Source: RGIG8050 sp045588915
GTDB lineage: Bacteria > Bacillota > Clostridia > Christensenellales > UBA1242
Direction of reading: 5' to 3'
Length of the DNA: 64,000 nucleotides
Assembly (NCBI GenBank): GCA_045588915.1
Contig: JAZNFA010000008.1
Span: forward strand, 1-64,000
Shown: positions 27,283 through 36,772 of the stretch, in pieces
Layout: every line of letters begins with the position of its first letter
How positions within the stretch are numbered: the first letter of the stretch is position 1
Program-made: the position numbers and the translations under genes
Notes under the pieces: generated by a model
Database searches by the model: none
What the model was told of the DNA's origin: nothing
The model's input: the letters and a program-made list of their open reading frames with translations, nothing else

Positions 27283-29502
27283 ATGAGTTACACACAGGGA
27301 ACTTCTAAAACATATATCAAAAGCAATGCAGGTCGAATTAAGACTGTACTTGCTTTTTTGTCTGCCATATTTTTCCTTGCTGTAGTTGCTCTTTGTATCT
27401 TTGTTGTTTTGAACCATAAAAAAGATGACGAGAACCTTGAATTTGATCAAGCAGAAAAGTTCCATTTTTCATTAGAAAATAATCAAGTAACAATTGATAA
27501 ATTCATAGATGATAAAGCAACGAGTTGTGTGATTCCTGCAAGTGTTCAATATGGCGAGCAAACTTATCCTGTAACTAAGATTGGTGTAAGTGCTTTTGCT
27601 AATCATAGTGCGTTAACTGAAGTTGTTATTCCAGCGAGTATTACTAAAATTAGTGGCGATGAGGAACAGGAAACTGGTGCTTTCTCTGGGTGTGTTTCGT
27701 TGGAAAAAGTTGATTTAGGGACTGGGTTAGTTTCGATTGGGGCATACGCTTTTCAAAATTGCGTTTCTTTAAAAAACTTACATATTCCTGCAAATGTCCA
27801 AGAAATTCAAAAGGGCGCTTTTCAATGCTGTTTAGCATTAGAAACTTTGCAACTTGACAGTAATGTAAATTTGCCAGATGACACATTTTTTAATTGTTTA
27901 AATGTTGTAACCCTAAAATTAGGAAATGATGTTATTTTGGATGATGATAAACGTTTGGCGTTGTCTGAATTAACCGGTTTAATCGATTTTATTATTTCAG
28001 ATGATAATCCACTTTATGAATTAGATAATACAAATTCTTGTTTGTTTGCAACTGAAAATACAAAAAATGATACCTTGATTTTGGCAGGTTGTGAAACAGT
28101 CGAAGTTCCTGTTAGCGTTACGAAAATTGTAGATTGGGCTTGGGGTGTTCGTGCGCAAGATGGACTTTATATAGCTGATACGGTAACTGATATCAGTGCA
28201 GATGCAATTCATAATCAATCAATTTGTACAAATTCAATAAATAAACCGGCAGGCTGGTTGGTTACAGTGCCTGTCTATACCAGTGCACAACCTTGTATTT
28301 TTAACTACGATGGACAAAGTGTTGTTGCCTATGTTTATAAAAATAATGATGAAACTATTTATCCAGAATTCGAGGATTTGTTTCCTGATGTAAAACCAGC
28401 GACTCCGTTTCTAGAGTGGGAGCCTATTTCTGTATCAAATTATAATGCTGTTTTTGCAAGTGCTAATAAAAGTCAAACTTATCACGACCTTTTAGATACT
28501 GAGATATCACGAGCAGATGGTTATATTAAAAATACTAATTATAGTTTGCGTTTTAAGCTTGATTTCTGGGAGGAATACAAGAGTTACCTTTATAGTGCTA
28601 AAAAACTTAATTATGACGAAACTTATGATTACGTTTTAAACAACTATGTTACGCAGTTGAATAATATGTCAAATATTGTTTTCAATGTAGTTAGTTCGAA
28701 TAATACGGGTTATGAGGAATATTTAGAGAATCAAGATTGGACTGTTGGGTTAAAAAATTTGGTTAACCACGTAAAAAAAGTTGAAGCAAAAGACTTTATT
28801 TCAGCTGGTAATAATAGTGAATTGATTAGTCGCTTTTATAATTTAATTAATGATGCAGAATTAGTTTTAAATCATCAATCGGATAAGGATCCACAGGTTA
28901 TTTGGTATGATTTGCGCAATGCTGCAGAAAATTTATTGGTTGACATATCGCAATATGGTCCACTTGGTTCGCTTGTGGAAAAATGTGATGCTCTTAATCG
29001 TGTTAATTACACTAAGGAAAGTTGGCAAAATTTACAACAATGTGTTGATGATGCCAAGGGTGTCCTTAAAAACGAACACTGTTTGTTGATTTCAAGTGTT
29101 CGTCATAAATTGGAAAATGCCTACGATGCTTTAGAAGAAGTTAATCTAGAAAAAAACTTAGCTGAACTTGGTACTTGGATTTTGATTTGTGATGATTTGA
29201 AAAAATCAAAAGCAAGATATGAAAGTCGTGAGTACGATAGTTTAATGAACAATTTGATTACAATTAAGAGTAATATCGATGATATTATGACAACTCGTAA
29301 TAAAATTAGCATTGCTACTAATCAATTAAAAAGTGGGTATCATCAATTAGTTATTAAAGCAGAGAAGAAACAAGAATTTACTATTTTTAACATTAACACA
29401 ATTCCATATTTTATTATTGCGGCAGTTCTGTTTACCGGTGCTGTGATTACGGGTGCGTTGTCTGGAAAGTTAAAACAACAACTGCGTCGAAGTAGAGAAT
29501 AA
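27283..29502 (+). CDS. BspA-like leucine-rich repeat membrane protein
   Basis: 739 residues. There is a cytoplasmic N-terminus, then a membrane segment (about 20-44), then BspA-type LRRs (about 85-330) with signatures such as VSAFANHS, ENCVSLKNL-like turns and AFQNCVSL. A helical region (about 400-700) follows, then a C-terminal membrane segment (about 704-730) and a basic tail. It is anchored at both ends with an exterior domain between. The LRR type matches the end of the 2,021-residue protein. AGAGGT supports the ATG at 27283. It ends 4 bases before the ribosomal operon promoter. Confidence 0.8.
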   Translation: MSYTQGTSKTYIKSNAGRIKTVLAFLSAIFFLAVVALCIFVVLNHKKDDENLEFDQAEKFHFSLENNQVTIDKFIDDKATSCVIPASVQYGEQTYPVTKIGVSAFANHSALTEVVIPASITKISGDEEQETGAFSGCVSLEKVDLGTGLVSIGAYAFQNCVSLKNLHIPANVQEIQKGAFQCCLALETLQLDSNVNLPDDTFFNCLNVVTLKLGNDVILDDDKRLALSELTGLIDFIISDDNPLYELDNTNSCLFATENTKNDTLILAGCETVEVPVSVTKIVDWAWGVRAQDGLYIADTVTDISADAIHNQSICTNSINKPAGWLVTVPVYTSAQPCIFNYDGQSVVAYVYKNNDETIYPEFEDLFPDVKPATPFLEWEPISVSNYNAVFASANKSQTYHDLLDTEISRADGYIKNTNYSLRFKLDFWEEYKSYLYSAKKLNYDETYDYVLNNYVTQLNNMSNIVFNVVSSNNTGYEEYLENQDWTVGLKNLVNHVKKVEAKDFISAGNNSELISRFYNLINDAELVLNHQSDKDPQVIWYDLRNAAENLLVDISQYGPLGSLVEKCDALNRVNYTKESWQNLQQCVDDAKGVLKNEHCLLISSVRHKLENAYDALEEVNLEKNLAELGTWILICDDLKKSKARYESREYDSLMNNLITIKSNIDDIMTTRNKISIATNQLKSGYHQLVIKAEKKQEFTIFNINTIPYFIIAAVLFTGAVITGALSGKLKQQLRRSRE

Positions 29503-29505
29503 GTG

Positions 29506-29534
29506 TTGACATTAGAGCCTTAAAACCTTATAAT
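29506..29534 (+). promoter_or_regulatory. Promoter of the S10-spc ribosomal operon
   Basis: Perfect consensus: TTGACA (29506-29511), 17 bases, TATAAT (29529-29534). The leader of about 95 bases carries an imperfect hairpin anchored by CCTGT (29556-29560) and ACAGG (29594-29598), a candidate site for autogenous control such as by L4. Confidence 0.9.
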
Positions 29535-29635
29535 GTTAAATCTGCGTTTGGCAAGCCTGTTGCGTGCGTAAAAAAAGAAACACACGGCTAACGACAGGAA
29601 ACCCAAAGATGATAAAAATAAATAAGGAGAAGAAA

Positions 29636-29950
29636 ATGGCAGAACAGAAACAAAAAATTCGTGTGCGCTTGTCAGGATTTGACTATCAAGCTGTTGATGC
29701 AGCATGTGGTCGTGTTCGTGAAATCGCAGAACGAAATGGGGCTAAAATTGTTGGGCCCGTGCCGATGCCAACCGTTCGTGAAGTTGTAACGGTTATCCGC
29801 AGTCCGCACAAATACAAAGATAGTCGTGAACAATTTGAATCACGTACTCACAAACGTTTGGTTGATATTTACAATCCAAACCAAAAAGTCGTAGAAGCGT
29901 TAACTCGTTTGGAAATGCCTGCTGGCGTTGACATTCAAGTTAAGTTATAA
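29636..29950 (+). CDS. rpsJ: 30S ribosomal protein S10
   Basis: 104 residues, full length. KIRVRLSGFDYQAVDAA at the N-terminus and the central VGPVPMPT are diagnostic. S10 is part of the 30S head and also a transcription antitermination partner (NusE). It is the first gene of the operon; AAGGAGAAG sets the ATG at 29636. Confidence 0.97.
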   Translation: MAEQKQKIRVRLSGFDYQAVDAACGRVREIAERNGAKIVGPVPMPTVREVVTVIRSPHKYKDSREQFESRTHKRLVDIYNPNQKVVEALTRLEMPAGVDIQVKL

Positions 29951-29962
29951 GGGTAGTGCGCA

Positions 29963-30613
29963 ATGAAAAAATATATGATTGGTAAGAAAATTGGCATGAC
30001 ACAGTTATTTGATGAAACAGGTAAGGTTATTCCTGTTACAGTTGTTGAAACTACACCTAACTATGTTACTCAAATTAAAACACAAAAAACTGATGGGTAC
30101 GACGCAATTCAAATCGGTGCAATTGAACAAAGAAAAAGTTTAACCACAAAACCGAAGGAAGGTCACTTTAAAAAAGCTGGTGTAACTCCTAAAAAAGTTT
30201 TGCGAGAATTTGTTACTGAAAATCCAGCAGAATATCAATTAGGACAAGAAATTAAATGTGATGTTTTTATTGCTGGTGATTTAGTTGATGTAACCTCAAA
30301 CACTCGTGGTCGTGGTACAACTGGTGCAATTCAACGTTGGAATAATGCACGTGGACGTATGTCTCATGGTGGTGGTCCTGTTCATCGTGCTCAAGGTGCG
30401 ATGGGTGGTCGTACTTTCCCAGGTCGTGTTTGGAAAAATAAACATATGGCTGGTCATTATGGTAATGAACAAGTTACTGTAAAAAACTTGCAAATTGTAA
30501 AAGTCGATGTTGCTAAAAATTGCTTAATGATTAAAGGTAGCATTCCTGGTCCAAGTGGTCGCGTTGTTACTGTTCAACAAGCAAAAAGTGCAATTATGAG
30601 AGGTAACAAATGA
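29963..30613 (+). CDS. rplC: 50S ribosomal protein L3
   Basis: 216 residues. It begins MKKYMIGKKIGMTQLF and carries the glycine-rich GRMSHGGGPVHRAQGAMGG loop, which reaches the peptidyl transferase centre. Its stop overlaps the rplD start (ATGA). Confidence 0.97.
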   Translation: MKKYMIGKKIGMTQLFDETGKVIPVTVVETTPNYVTQIKTQKTDGYDAIQIGAIEQRKSLTTKPKEGHFKKAGVTPKKVLREFVTENPAEYQLGQEIKCDVFIAGDLVDVTSNTRGRGTTGAIQRWNNARGRMSHGGGPVHRAQGAMGGRTFPGRVWKNKHMAGHYGNEQVTVKNLQIVKVDVAKNCLMIKGSIPGPSGRVVTVQQAKSAIMRGNK

Positions 30614-31239
30614 AAATTAATGTTATTGATAAGTCAGGAAAAAAAGTTGAAGAATTAGAAGTTAGTAAAGAAGTTTTTGGTGCTGATCGTAATGAAGTTT
30701 TGATTCATGAAGTTGCTGTTGCTTTAAATAACAACCAACGTCAAGGTACCAAATCTGCTTTGTTGATGTCAGAAGTTCGTGGACATAAAAAGAAACCATA
30801 TCGTCAAAAAGGTACGGGTAACGCTCGTCAAGGTACAACAAAAGGTCCACAATTTACAGGTGGTGGTGTAGTATTTGCTCCAAAGCCACGTGACTTCTCA
30901 ACTAAAATTAATCAAAAGAAAAAAGCTGCAGCATTTGTTTCTGCAATTTCTGCTAAATTAGCTGATGCTGAATTGTTAGTAATTAAAGATTTAAAATTAA
31001 AAGAATCAAAAACAAAATTAGTTGCTAATATGATCGAAAAATTAAAATTAGATAATAAATCGGTAATGTTCGTAAATCCTTATGATATTGAATTTATCCG
31101 TGCTGTACAAAACATTCCACATGCTGAAGTTACCACAGGTGAACAATTATCAGTAATGGACATCGTTAATCACCGTGTCTTAGTTCTTTCGGTTGATGCC
31201 GTTAAGACTATTGAAAAACAATATGGAGGTGCAAAATGA
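30610..31239 (+). CDS. rplD: 50S ribosomal protein L4
   Basis: 209 residues. The extended loop that lines the exit tunnel is seen as KKPYRQKGTGNARQGT. L4 can repress S10 operons in some bacteria. It overlaps rplC and rplW by 4 bases each. Confidence 0.97.
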   Translation: MKINVIDKSGKKVEELEVSKEVFGADRNEVLIHEVAVALNNNQRQGTKSALLMSEVRGHKKKPYRQKGTGNARQGTTKGPQFTGGGVVFAPKPRDFSTKINQKKKAAAFVSAISAKLADAELLVIKDLKLKESKTKLVANMIEKLKLDNKSVMFVNPYDIEFIRAVQNIPHAEVTTGEQLSVMDIVNHRVLVLSVDAVKTIEKQYGGAK

Positions 31240-31526
31240 TTGCTCATGATGTAATTATTCGTCCCTTGGTTAGTGAAAAGAGTGTCGCCTCAATTAAATC
31301 CAAAAAATATGGATTTGTGGTACATCCAGATGCGGACAAAATGCAAATTAAAAATGCTGTTGAAGAAATTTTCGGCGTTAAAGTAGAAAAAGTTTCTACT
31401 ATCAATTATCAAGGTAAAGTTAAACGTCAAGGCAAACATGAAGGCCGTCAATCGGCTTGGAAAAAAGCCTATATTCAATTAACAAAGGAGAGCAAACCAA
31501 TCGAGTTTTTCGAGAGTTTGCAATAA
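31236..31526 (+). CDS. rplW: 50S ribosomal protein L23
   Basis: 96 residues of normal length. It begins with DVIIRPLVSEKSV and has the VHPDADKMQIKNAVEEIFGV segment. It forms the docking site for trigger factor and SRP at the tunnel exit. Confidence 0.97.
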   Translation: MIAHDVIIRPLVSEKSVASIKSKKYGFVVHPDADKMQIKNAVEEIFGVKVEKVSTINYQGKVKRQGKHEGRQSAWKKAYIQLTKESKPIEFFESLQ

Positions 31527-31538
31527 GGAGTGTGAAGA

Positions 31539-32372
31539 ATGGGTATTAAGAGATTTAATCCAAGAAGTGCAGGTTCTCGTTTTAAGACCGTTTCAACTTT
31601 TGATGAAATTGACAAAAACGCAAAACCTGAAAAAAGTTTGTTAACTACAAAGAAAAAGACTGGTGGTCGTAACGTTTATGGGCGTATTACCACTCGTCAT
31701 ATCGGTGGTGGAAACCGTCAACATTATCGTATTATCGACTTCAAACGTGATAAACGTATGGTTCCGGCAGTTGTTGATTCAATTCAATATGATCCAAATC
31801 GTACTGCAAATATTGCTTTATTGCACTATGTTGATGGTGAAAAACGTTACATTATCGCACCATTAGATTTGAAAAAAGGCGACAAGGTTATCGCTGGTGA
31901 TAAAGTCGAAGTTAAAGTTGGTAATGCTATGCCATTATCAGCAGTTCCAGTTGGTTCTATGGTTCATAATATTGAAATGCAACCTGGTGCTGGTGCAAAA
32001 ATTGCTCGTTCTGCTGGTATGTATGCAACATTGGCAGGCCGTGATAATGGTTACGCAATTTTGAAAATGCCATCTGGTGAAACCCGTCGTGTTCCAGAAA
32101 CCTGTTACGCAACAATCGGTCGTATTGGTAACTTGGATCACGAATTGATTGCTTTGGGTAAAGCAGGTCGTAAACGCCATATGGGTGTTCGCCCAACCGT
32201 TCGTGGTGTTGTAATGAATCCATGTGATCACCCACACGGTGGTGGTGAAGGTAAATCACCTGTCGGATTTGCTTCTCCTGTTTCTCCTTGGGGTAAAAAG
32301 ACTTTGGGACACAAGACTCGTAAACAAAATAAACCATCAAATCGCTTTATTTTAAGCAGGAGGGATAAATAA
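31539..32372 (+). CDS. rplB: 50S ribosomal protein L2
   Basis: 277 residues. GRITTRHIGGGNRQHYR near the start and the C-terminal VRGVVMNPCDHPHGGGEGK loop, which holds the conserved His of the peptidyl transferase region, identify L2. AAGGAGTG precedes the ATG. The stop overlaps rpsS (TAATG). Confidence 0.97.
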   Translation: MGIKRFNPRSAGSRFKTVSTFDEIDKNAKPEKSLLTTKKKTGGRNVYGRITTRHIGGGNRQHYRIIDFKRDKRMVPAVVDSIQYDPNRTANIALLHYVDGEKRYIIAPLDLKKGDKVIAGDKVEVKVGNAMPLSAVPVGSMVHNIEMQPGAGAKIARSAGMYATLAGRDNGYAILKMPSGETRRVPETCYATIGRIGNLDHELIALGKAGRKRHMGVRPTVRGVVMNPCDHPHGGGEGKSPVGFASPVSPWGKKTLGHKTRKQNKPSNRFILSRRDK

Positions 32373-32665
32373 TGAGTAGAAGTATTAAAAAAGGACCTTA
32401 CGTAAATCAAAAATTAGTGCGTCGTATTGAAGAAATGAATGCCGACCAAAGTAAGAAAAAAGTTTTGAAAACTTGGTGTCGCGCTTGCACAATTTTACCT
32501 GCATTTGTTGGACATACAATTGCAGTTCACAATGGTCGTAAACATATTCCTGTTTATGTTAAATCAGAAATGGTTGGTCATAAATTAGGTGAATTCGCGC
32601 CAACACGTACTTTCAAATCTCATGGTGGTATTAAAGCCATTGCAGCGAAAGGTAAAAAAGGTTAA
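32372..32665 (+). CDS. rpsS: 30S ribosomal protein S19
   Basis: 97 residues of standard length. It begins MSRSIKKGPYVNQKL and has TIAVHNGRKHIPVYV. It sits in the 30S head next to S13. Confidence 0.97.
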   Translation: MSRSIKKGPYVNQKLVRRIEEMNADQSKKKVLKTWCRACTILPAFVGHTIAVHNGRKHIPVYVKSEMVGHKLGEFAPTRTFKSHGGIKAIAAKGKKG

Positions 32666-32678
32666 GAGAGGTAACAAA

Positions 32679-33386
32679 ATGAGCAGAGGAATTAAAGAAA
32701 GAACTGAACGCAAAAAAGCAAATCGTGACAAACGTCCTTATGCAATTGCACGTTATATTCGTATTCCAAATTCTAAGGTAAAGTTTGTTTTAGATTTAAT
32801 TCGCGGTAAATCTTATGAAGATGCTGTAAGTATTTTGAAAAACTTAAATAAATCAGCTAGTCCTGTTGTATTGAAAGTTTTGAACAGTGCTGCAGCTAAT
32901 GCGGAAAATAATTTTGCTATGCCAAAAGACAATTTATTTGTTGCTGAATGTTATGCAACAAATGCTCCACAAATGAAACGTATGATGCCACGTGCTCGTG
33001 GTCGTGCAGATCGTATCTTGAAACGTTCTTGCCATATTACCGTTCGTTTGGATGAATTGAAGGTTGGTCAAAAAAATGTTAATAAGGCCGCTGGTAAAAC
33101 AGTAGCAGAAAAAGCAACTGCAACTAAAACAGTAAGTGCTACTAAAACTACTACAACAAAAACGGCAACAGCTAAAAAAACAACAACAGCTACAACAGCA
33201 AAAGCAACTGCAACTAAAACTGCAGCAAAAGCTATTCCAGCAACAAAAGCAGAAAAACCAGTAGCTGATAAACCAAATACCGTTAAACCTTTAGGCACAA
33301 AAGCGGTATCTACTGAAAAGAAAACAACTGCAGCAAAAAAGACTACTACTGCAAAAACCACGGCTGCAAAAAAGGAGGCTAAATAA
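32679..33386 (+). CDS. rplV: 50S ribosomal protein L22 with long Ala/Lys/Thr-rich tail
   Basis: 235 residues, about twice the normal 110. Residues 15-125 are L22, including the beta-hairpin loop that lines the exit tunnel (MPRARGRADRILKRSCHITV). The C-terminal 105 or so are a low-complexity extension of Ala, Lys and Thr with scattered Val and Pro. Similar extensions occur on S17, L24 and L30 in this operon. The start at 32679 has GAGGTAAC before it and gives the expected N-terminus. Confidence 0.95.
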   Translation: MSRGIKERTERKKANRDKRPYAIARYIRIPNSKVKFVLDLIRGKSYEDAVSILKNLNKSASPVVLKVLNSAAANAENNFAMPKDNLFVAECYATNAPQMKRMMPRARGRADRILKRSCHITVRLDELKVGQKNVNKAAGKTVAEKATATKTVSATKTTTTKTATAKKTTTATTAKATATKTAAKAIPATKAEKPVADKPNTVKPLGTKAVSTEKKTTAAKKTTTAKTTAAKKEAK

Positions 33387-34261
33387 TGGGACAAAAAGTT
33401 AATCCTAATGGCTTTCGTACAGGTATCAATAAAGATTGGAACGCTACTTGGGTAGCACCAAAAAAAGAAATTGCTACTTACATTTTGGAAGACCATAAAA
33501 TCCGTAAATTATTAAACGATCAATATGGTTTGAAAGCCGGCTTGAATAATTGTAGTATCTCTCGAATCGCAATTGAACGTCGTAATTCTATTGTTACAGT
33601 TAATATTTATACTTCACAACCAGGTATGTTAATTGGACAAAAAGGCGCAAATATTCAAATTTTAAACCAAAAAATACAAAAAATTGTTGGTTCAAAAACT
33701 TTGGAAATTAACGTTAAAGAAATTAAGAATCCAGATATTAATGCTGATTTGGTTGCGCAATCTATTGCAAGTCAATTGGAACGTCGTATGGCATGGCGTC
33801 GTACTATGAAAATGGCTATCCAAAAAGCGATGAAGAATGGTGTAACTGGTATTAAAGTTCAATTATCAGGTCGTTTGGATGGTGCTGATATTGCACGTTC
33901 TGAACATTATCAACAAGGTGTTTTACCATTACATACTTTACGTAGTGATATTGATTATGGTTTCGCTGAAGCATCAACAACTTTTGGTGTAATCGGTGTT
34001 AAATGTTGGATTTGTAATGGTGAAGTTAAAGGTAAACGTGTTCGCAGTGGTGAAGTAGCTCGTCCAACTCGTGAATCACGTCCAAACTTTAACCGTGAAG
34101 AAAGAAAATTCCATGGTCGTTCAAATGCTGGTTATAGCGCTCGTAAATACGAAGGTGGCGAAAAGAAAGCTTTGAATCCAATGAAAAATTCTGGTGGTTA
34201 TTCAAAATCTTTTGTACCAAAATTAGCTAAGAAGGAGGGAACTGACAATGTTAATGCCTAA
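33386..34261 (+). CDS. rpsC: 30S ribosomal protein S3
   Basis: 291 residues; bacterial S3 is usually about 210-235. The KH domain is seen in GMLIGQKGANIQ, and VQLSGRLDGADIARSE is typical of the C-terminal domain. The extra C-terminal 60 residues are basic and Gly/Ser/Asn-rich. S3 is part of the mRNA entry helicase. Its end overlaps rplP by 14 bases. Confidence 0.96.
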   Translation: MGQKVNPNGFRTGINKDWNATWVAPKKEIATYILEDHKIRKLLNDQYGLKAGLNNCSISRIAIERRNSIVTVNIYTSQPGMLIGQKGANIQILNQKIQKIVGSKTLEINVKEIKNPDINADLVAQSIASQLERRMAWRRTMKMAIQKAMKNGVTGIKVQLSGRLDGADIARSEHYQQGVLPLHTLRSDIDYGFAEASTTFGVIGVKCWICNGEVKGKRVRSGEVARPTRESRPNFNREERKFHGRSNAGYSARKYEGGEKKALNPMKNSGGYSKSFVPKLAKKEGTDNVNA

Positions 34262-34700
34262 AAGAGTAAAAAGACGTAAGGTTCAACGTGGTCGTATGCG
34301 TGGTAAAGCAACACGTGGTAACAAATTAACATACGGTGATATCGGTTTAGTTGCAACTGAACCAGGTTGGATTACTTCTAACCAAATTGAAGCAGCTCGT
34401 GTTGCAATGACTCGTTTCACAAAACGTGGTGGTAAAGTTTATATCAATATTTTCCCACACAAATCTGTTACTAAGAAAGCTGCTAATACTCGTATGGGTA
34501 GTGGTAAAGGTAATCCAGAATTCTGGGTTGCAGTTGTTAAACCAGGACGTGTCTTGTATGAAATTCAAGGAATTAAAGAAGCCGATGCACGTGAAGCATT
34601 ACGTTTAGGAATGCATAAATTGTCGGTAAAGTGCAAGATTATCACCCGCGAACAACAAAATGCGGTTGTGTCTGAAAAAGTGGAGGTAGCAAATGGATAA
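34248..34700 (+). CDS. rplP: 50S ribosomal protein L16
   Basis: 150 residues. It begins MLMPKRVKRRKVQRGRMRG; the first ATG (34248) matches relatives and follows AAGGAGGG. GSGKGNPEFWVAVVKPG is the conserved central segment. It helps place tRNA in the A site and ends about 10 residues longer than usual. Confidence 0.97.
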   Translation: MLMPKRVKRRKVQRGRMRGKATRGNKLTYGDIGLVATEPGWITSNQIEAARVAMTRFTKRGGKVYINIFPHKSVTKKAANTRMGSGKGNPEFWVAVVKPGRVLYEIQGIKEADAREALRLGMHKLSVKCKIITREQQNAVVSEKVEVANG

Positions 34701-34887
34701 AGCAAAAATTTATCATGATATGACAGATAGCGAATTAAATGCTGCGTATAAATCCAAAAAACAAGAATTGTTCAATTTACGTTTCCAACATTCAATTGGT
34801 CAATTAAAAAATCCAAAACAATTGGAAGCCGTAAAAAAAGACATTGCGCGCATTTTGACCGTGCTTAAAATAAGGGAGGCAAAATAA
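34693..34887 (+). CDS. rpmC: 50S ribosomal protein L29
   Basis: 64 residues, normal. The FNLRFQHSIGQLKNP segment is diagnostic. It starts inside the end of rplP (8-base overlap) and ends with a one-base overlap with rpsQ. Confidence 0.95.
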   Translation: MDKAKIYHDMTDSELNAAYKSKKQELFNLRFQHSIGQLKNPKQLEAVKKDIARILTVLKIREAK

Positions 34888-35291
34888 TGGCTACAAATGT
34901 AAAAACAACTGAAGCTAAAAAGACTACAGCTAAAACAACAGTAGCAAAAACAGCTACAGTAAAAGCAGCTGAAGCAAAAGTTGCAGCACCAAAGGCTGCT
35001 CCAAAAACAACAAAAGCAAAAGTAGTAAAGCAAGAAGCTACTCGTAACCGTCGTAAAGTTTTACGTGGTATTGTTGTCTCCAATAAAATGGATAAAACGG
35101 GTGTTGTTGAAATTACACGTAAAGTTCCACATCCGATTTATAAAAAAGTCGTAACTAAAACTTCACGCTTCAAATTCCATGACGAAAACAATGAATGTTC
35201 AATTGGCGACACCATTGAAGTTATGGAAACCAGACCATTATCAAAAGATAAATATTTCCGTCTGGTTCGCGTTATAGAGAAGGTTAAGTAA
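34887..35291 (+). CDS. rpsQ: 30S ribosomal protein S17 with Ala/Lys/Thr-rich N-terminal extension
   Basis: 134 residues; S17 is normally about 85. The S17 core starts near residue 52 (RNRRKVLRGIVVSNKMDKT). The first 50 residues are low-complexity Ala/Lys/Thr, like the tail of L22. The ATG at 34887 has GGGAGG before it, and no start codon adjoins the core, so the extension is probably translated. Confidence 0.95.
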   Translation: MATNVKTTEAKKTTAKTTVAKTATVKAAEAKVAAPKAAPKTTKAKVVKQEATRNRRKVLRGIVVSNKMDKTGVVEITRKVPHPIYKKVVTKTSRFKFHDENNECSIGDTIEVMETRPLSKDKYFRLVRVIEKVK

Positions 35292-35304
35292 GGGGGAAAA
35301 TGAG

Positions 35305-35673
35305 ATGATTCAACAAGAAACTATCTTGAATTGTGCAGATAATACAGGGGCAAAAACCTTGCACGCGTTCCATAACGTAGGTGGCTCATGGCGTCGTTCA
35401 ACAGGAATTGGTGACACTATTATTGCATCAGTGCGTAATTGCGATACTAACGGTCAAGTTAAATCTGGTGATGTCGTTAAATGTGTTATCGTTCGTACTG
35501 TATCACCAACTCAACGTCCAGATGGTACAGTAATTCGTTTTGATGATAATGCTGCTGTTATTATTGATAAGGAAGGCAACCCAAAAGGTACTCGTATCTT
35601 TGGACCTGTTGCTCGTGAATTACGTGAAAAAGGTTACATGAAAATTGTTTCCTTAGCACCGGAGGTATTATAA
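35305..35673 (+). CDS. rplN: 50S ribosomal protein L14
   Basis: 122 residues, full length. It begins MIQQETILNCADNTGAK and has GTRIFGPVARELREKGYMKIVSLAPEVL at the end, shown here only to mark the typical close. It takes part in the B8 intersubunit bridge and binds the silencing factor RsfS where present. Confidence 0.96.
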   Translation: MIQQETILNCADNTGAKTLHAFHNVGGSWRRSTGIGDTIIASVRNCDTNGQVKSGDVVKCVIVRTVSPTQRPDGTVIRFDDNAAVIIDKEGNPKGTRIFGPVARELREKGYMKIVSLAPEVL

Positions 35674-36176
35674 TGAACACAGTTAATAAAGTTAATGTTC
35701 GTGTAGGTGATACAGTTTTAATTTTGGCTGGTAACTACAAAGGAAAAAAAGGTAAAATTATTGCAGTTAATGCTGAAAAGAACACTTGTAAAGTAGAAGG
35801 CGTTAACATTGTTACTAAACACAAAAAAATGCGTAAACAAGGTGAAAAATCTGAATTGAAAAAAATGGAAGGTTCAATCGATATTTCTAACGTTCAAATT
35901 ATTTGTGGTAAATGTAGTAAAGCAACTCGTGTTGGTCACAAAATTGAAGGCGATGTTAAACATCGTGTTTGTAAAAAATGTGGTAACGTGTTGGATAAAA
36001 AATTCGTTAAAACTAAAGCGAAAGATGCTGAAGCTGTAAAAGAAGCTGCTGAAAGCACAGAAAAAGTTGCAAAGAAACCATTGCAACGTCGTGAAGTAAA
36101 ACACGTAGCTGAATCTACAATTAAGAAAACAACTGCAAAAAAAGAAGAAACAGTTGAACAAACGGGAGGTAAATAA
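35673..36176 (+). CDS. rplX: 50S ribosomal protein L24 with C-terminal extension
   Basis: 167 residues; usual length is about 100-105. The KOW domain lies at 8-40, and a CGKC...CKKC zinc-ribbon follows near 71-105. About 60 residues of Lys/Glu/Ala/Thr-rich tail come after it. L24 starts 50S assembly. It overlaps rplN by one base. Confidence 0.95.
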   Translation: MNTVNKVNVRVGDTVLILAGNYKGKKGKIIAVNAEKNTCKVEGVNIVTKHKKMRKQGEKSELKKMEGSIDISNVQIICGKCSKATRVGHKIEGDVKHRVCKKCGNVLDKKFVKTKAKDAEAVKEAAESTEKVAKKPLQRREVKHVAESTIKKTTAKKEETVEQTGGK

Positions 36177-36178
36177 GA

Positions 36179-36772
36179 ATGGCAGAAGTAAAGAAAACCA
36201 AAACAACTAAATCTGCAACGAAAAAATTTCTTAACCGTGTTCATGAAAAATACGTTAAAGAAATCGTTCCAAATTTAGTATCTAAATATGGTAACGTTAA
36301 TGCAGTTCCAAAGTTAGTTAAAATTGTGGTTAATACTCGTTTAGGCGATGTTAAGGATAACACAAAATCATTAACTGCTGCTGTTGAAGAATTGGGTATG
36401 ATTACTGGTCAAAAACCAATGATTACAACTGCAAAGAAAAGTATTTCTAACTTCAAAATTCGTGAAGGTCAAAAGAATGGTGCAAAAGTTACTTTGCGTA
36501 GCAAAATTATGTACGAATTCTTTGATAAAATCGTTTCTGTCGCTTTACCTCGTGTTCGTGACTTCTCAGGTTTATCACGTAAGAGCTTTGATCAATTTGG
36601 TAACTATACTTTCGGTTTATCCGAACAATTAGTGTTCCCAGAAATCTCTTATGAAAAAATCGAAAAAGTTCGTGGTATGGATATTACCATTGTTACCACA
36701 GCGAAGAATAAAGAAGACAGCCTAGAATTATTGGATTTATTGGGCTTGCCTTTCAGAAAGGAGGTTAAATAA
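36179..36772 (+). CDS. rplE: 50S ribosomal protein L5
   Basis: 197 residues. A short Lys/Thr-rich extension (1-18) precedes the L5 fold, which shows GQKPMITTAKKSISNFK and FPEISYEKIEKVRGMDI. It binds 5S rRNA and contacts P-site tRNA. It ends with a one-base overlap with rpsN. Confidence 0.96.
   Translation: MAEVKKTKTTKSATKKFLNRVHEKYVKEIVPNLVSKYGNVNAVPKLVKIVVNTRLGDVKDNTKSLTAAVEELGMITGQKPMITTAKKSISNFKIREGQKNGAKVTLRSKIMYEFFDKIVSVALPRVRDFSGLSRKSFDQFGNYTFGLSEQLVFPEISYEKIEKVRGMDITIVTTAKNKEDSLELLDLLGLPFRKEVK

Noticed and set aside
33068..33496. Long reverse-strand frame opposite rplV and rpsC
   Set aside because: It mirrors the Ala/Lys/Thr-rich tail of L22, where such codons leave the other strand free of stops. 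The same applies at 38939-39350 opposite L30.
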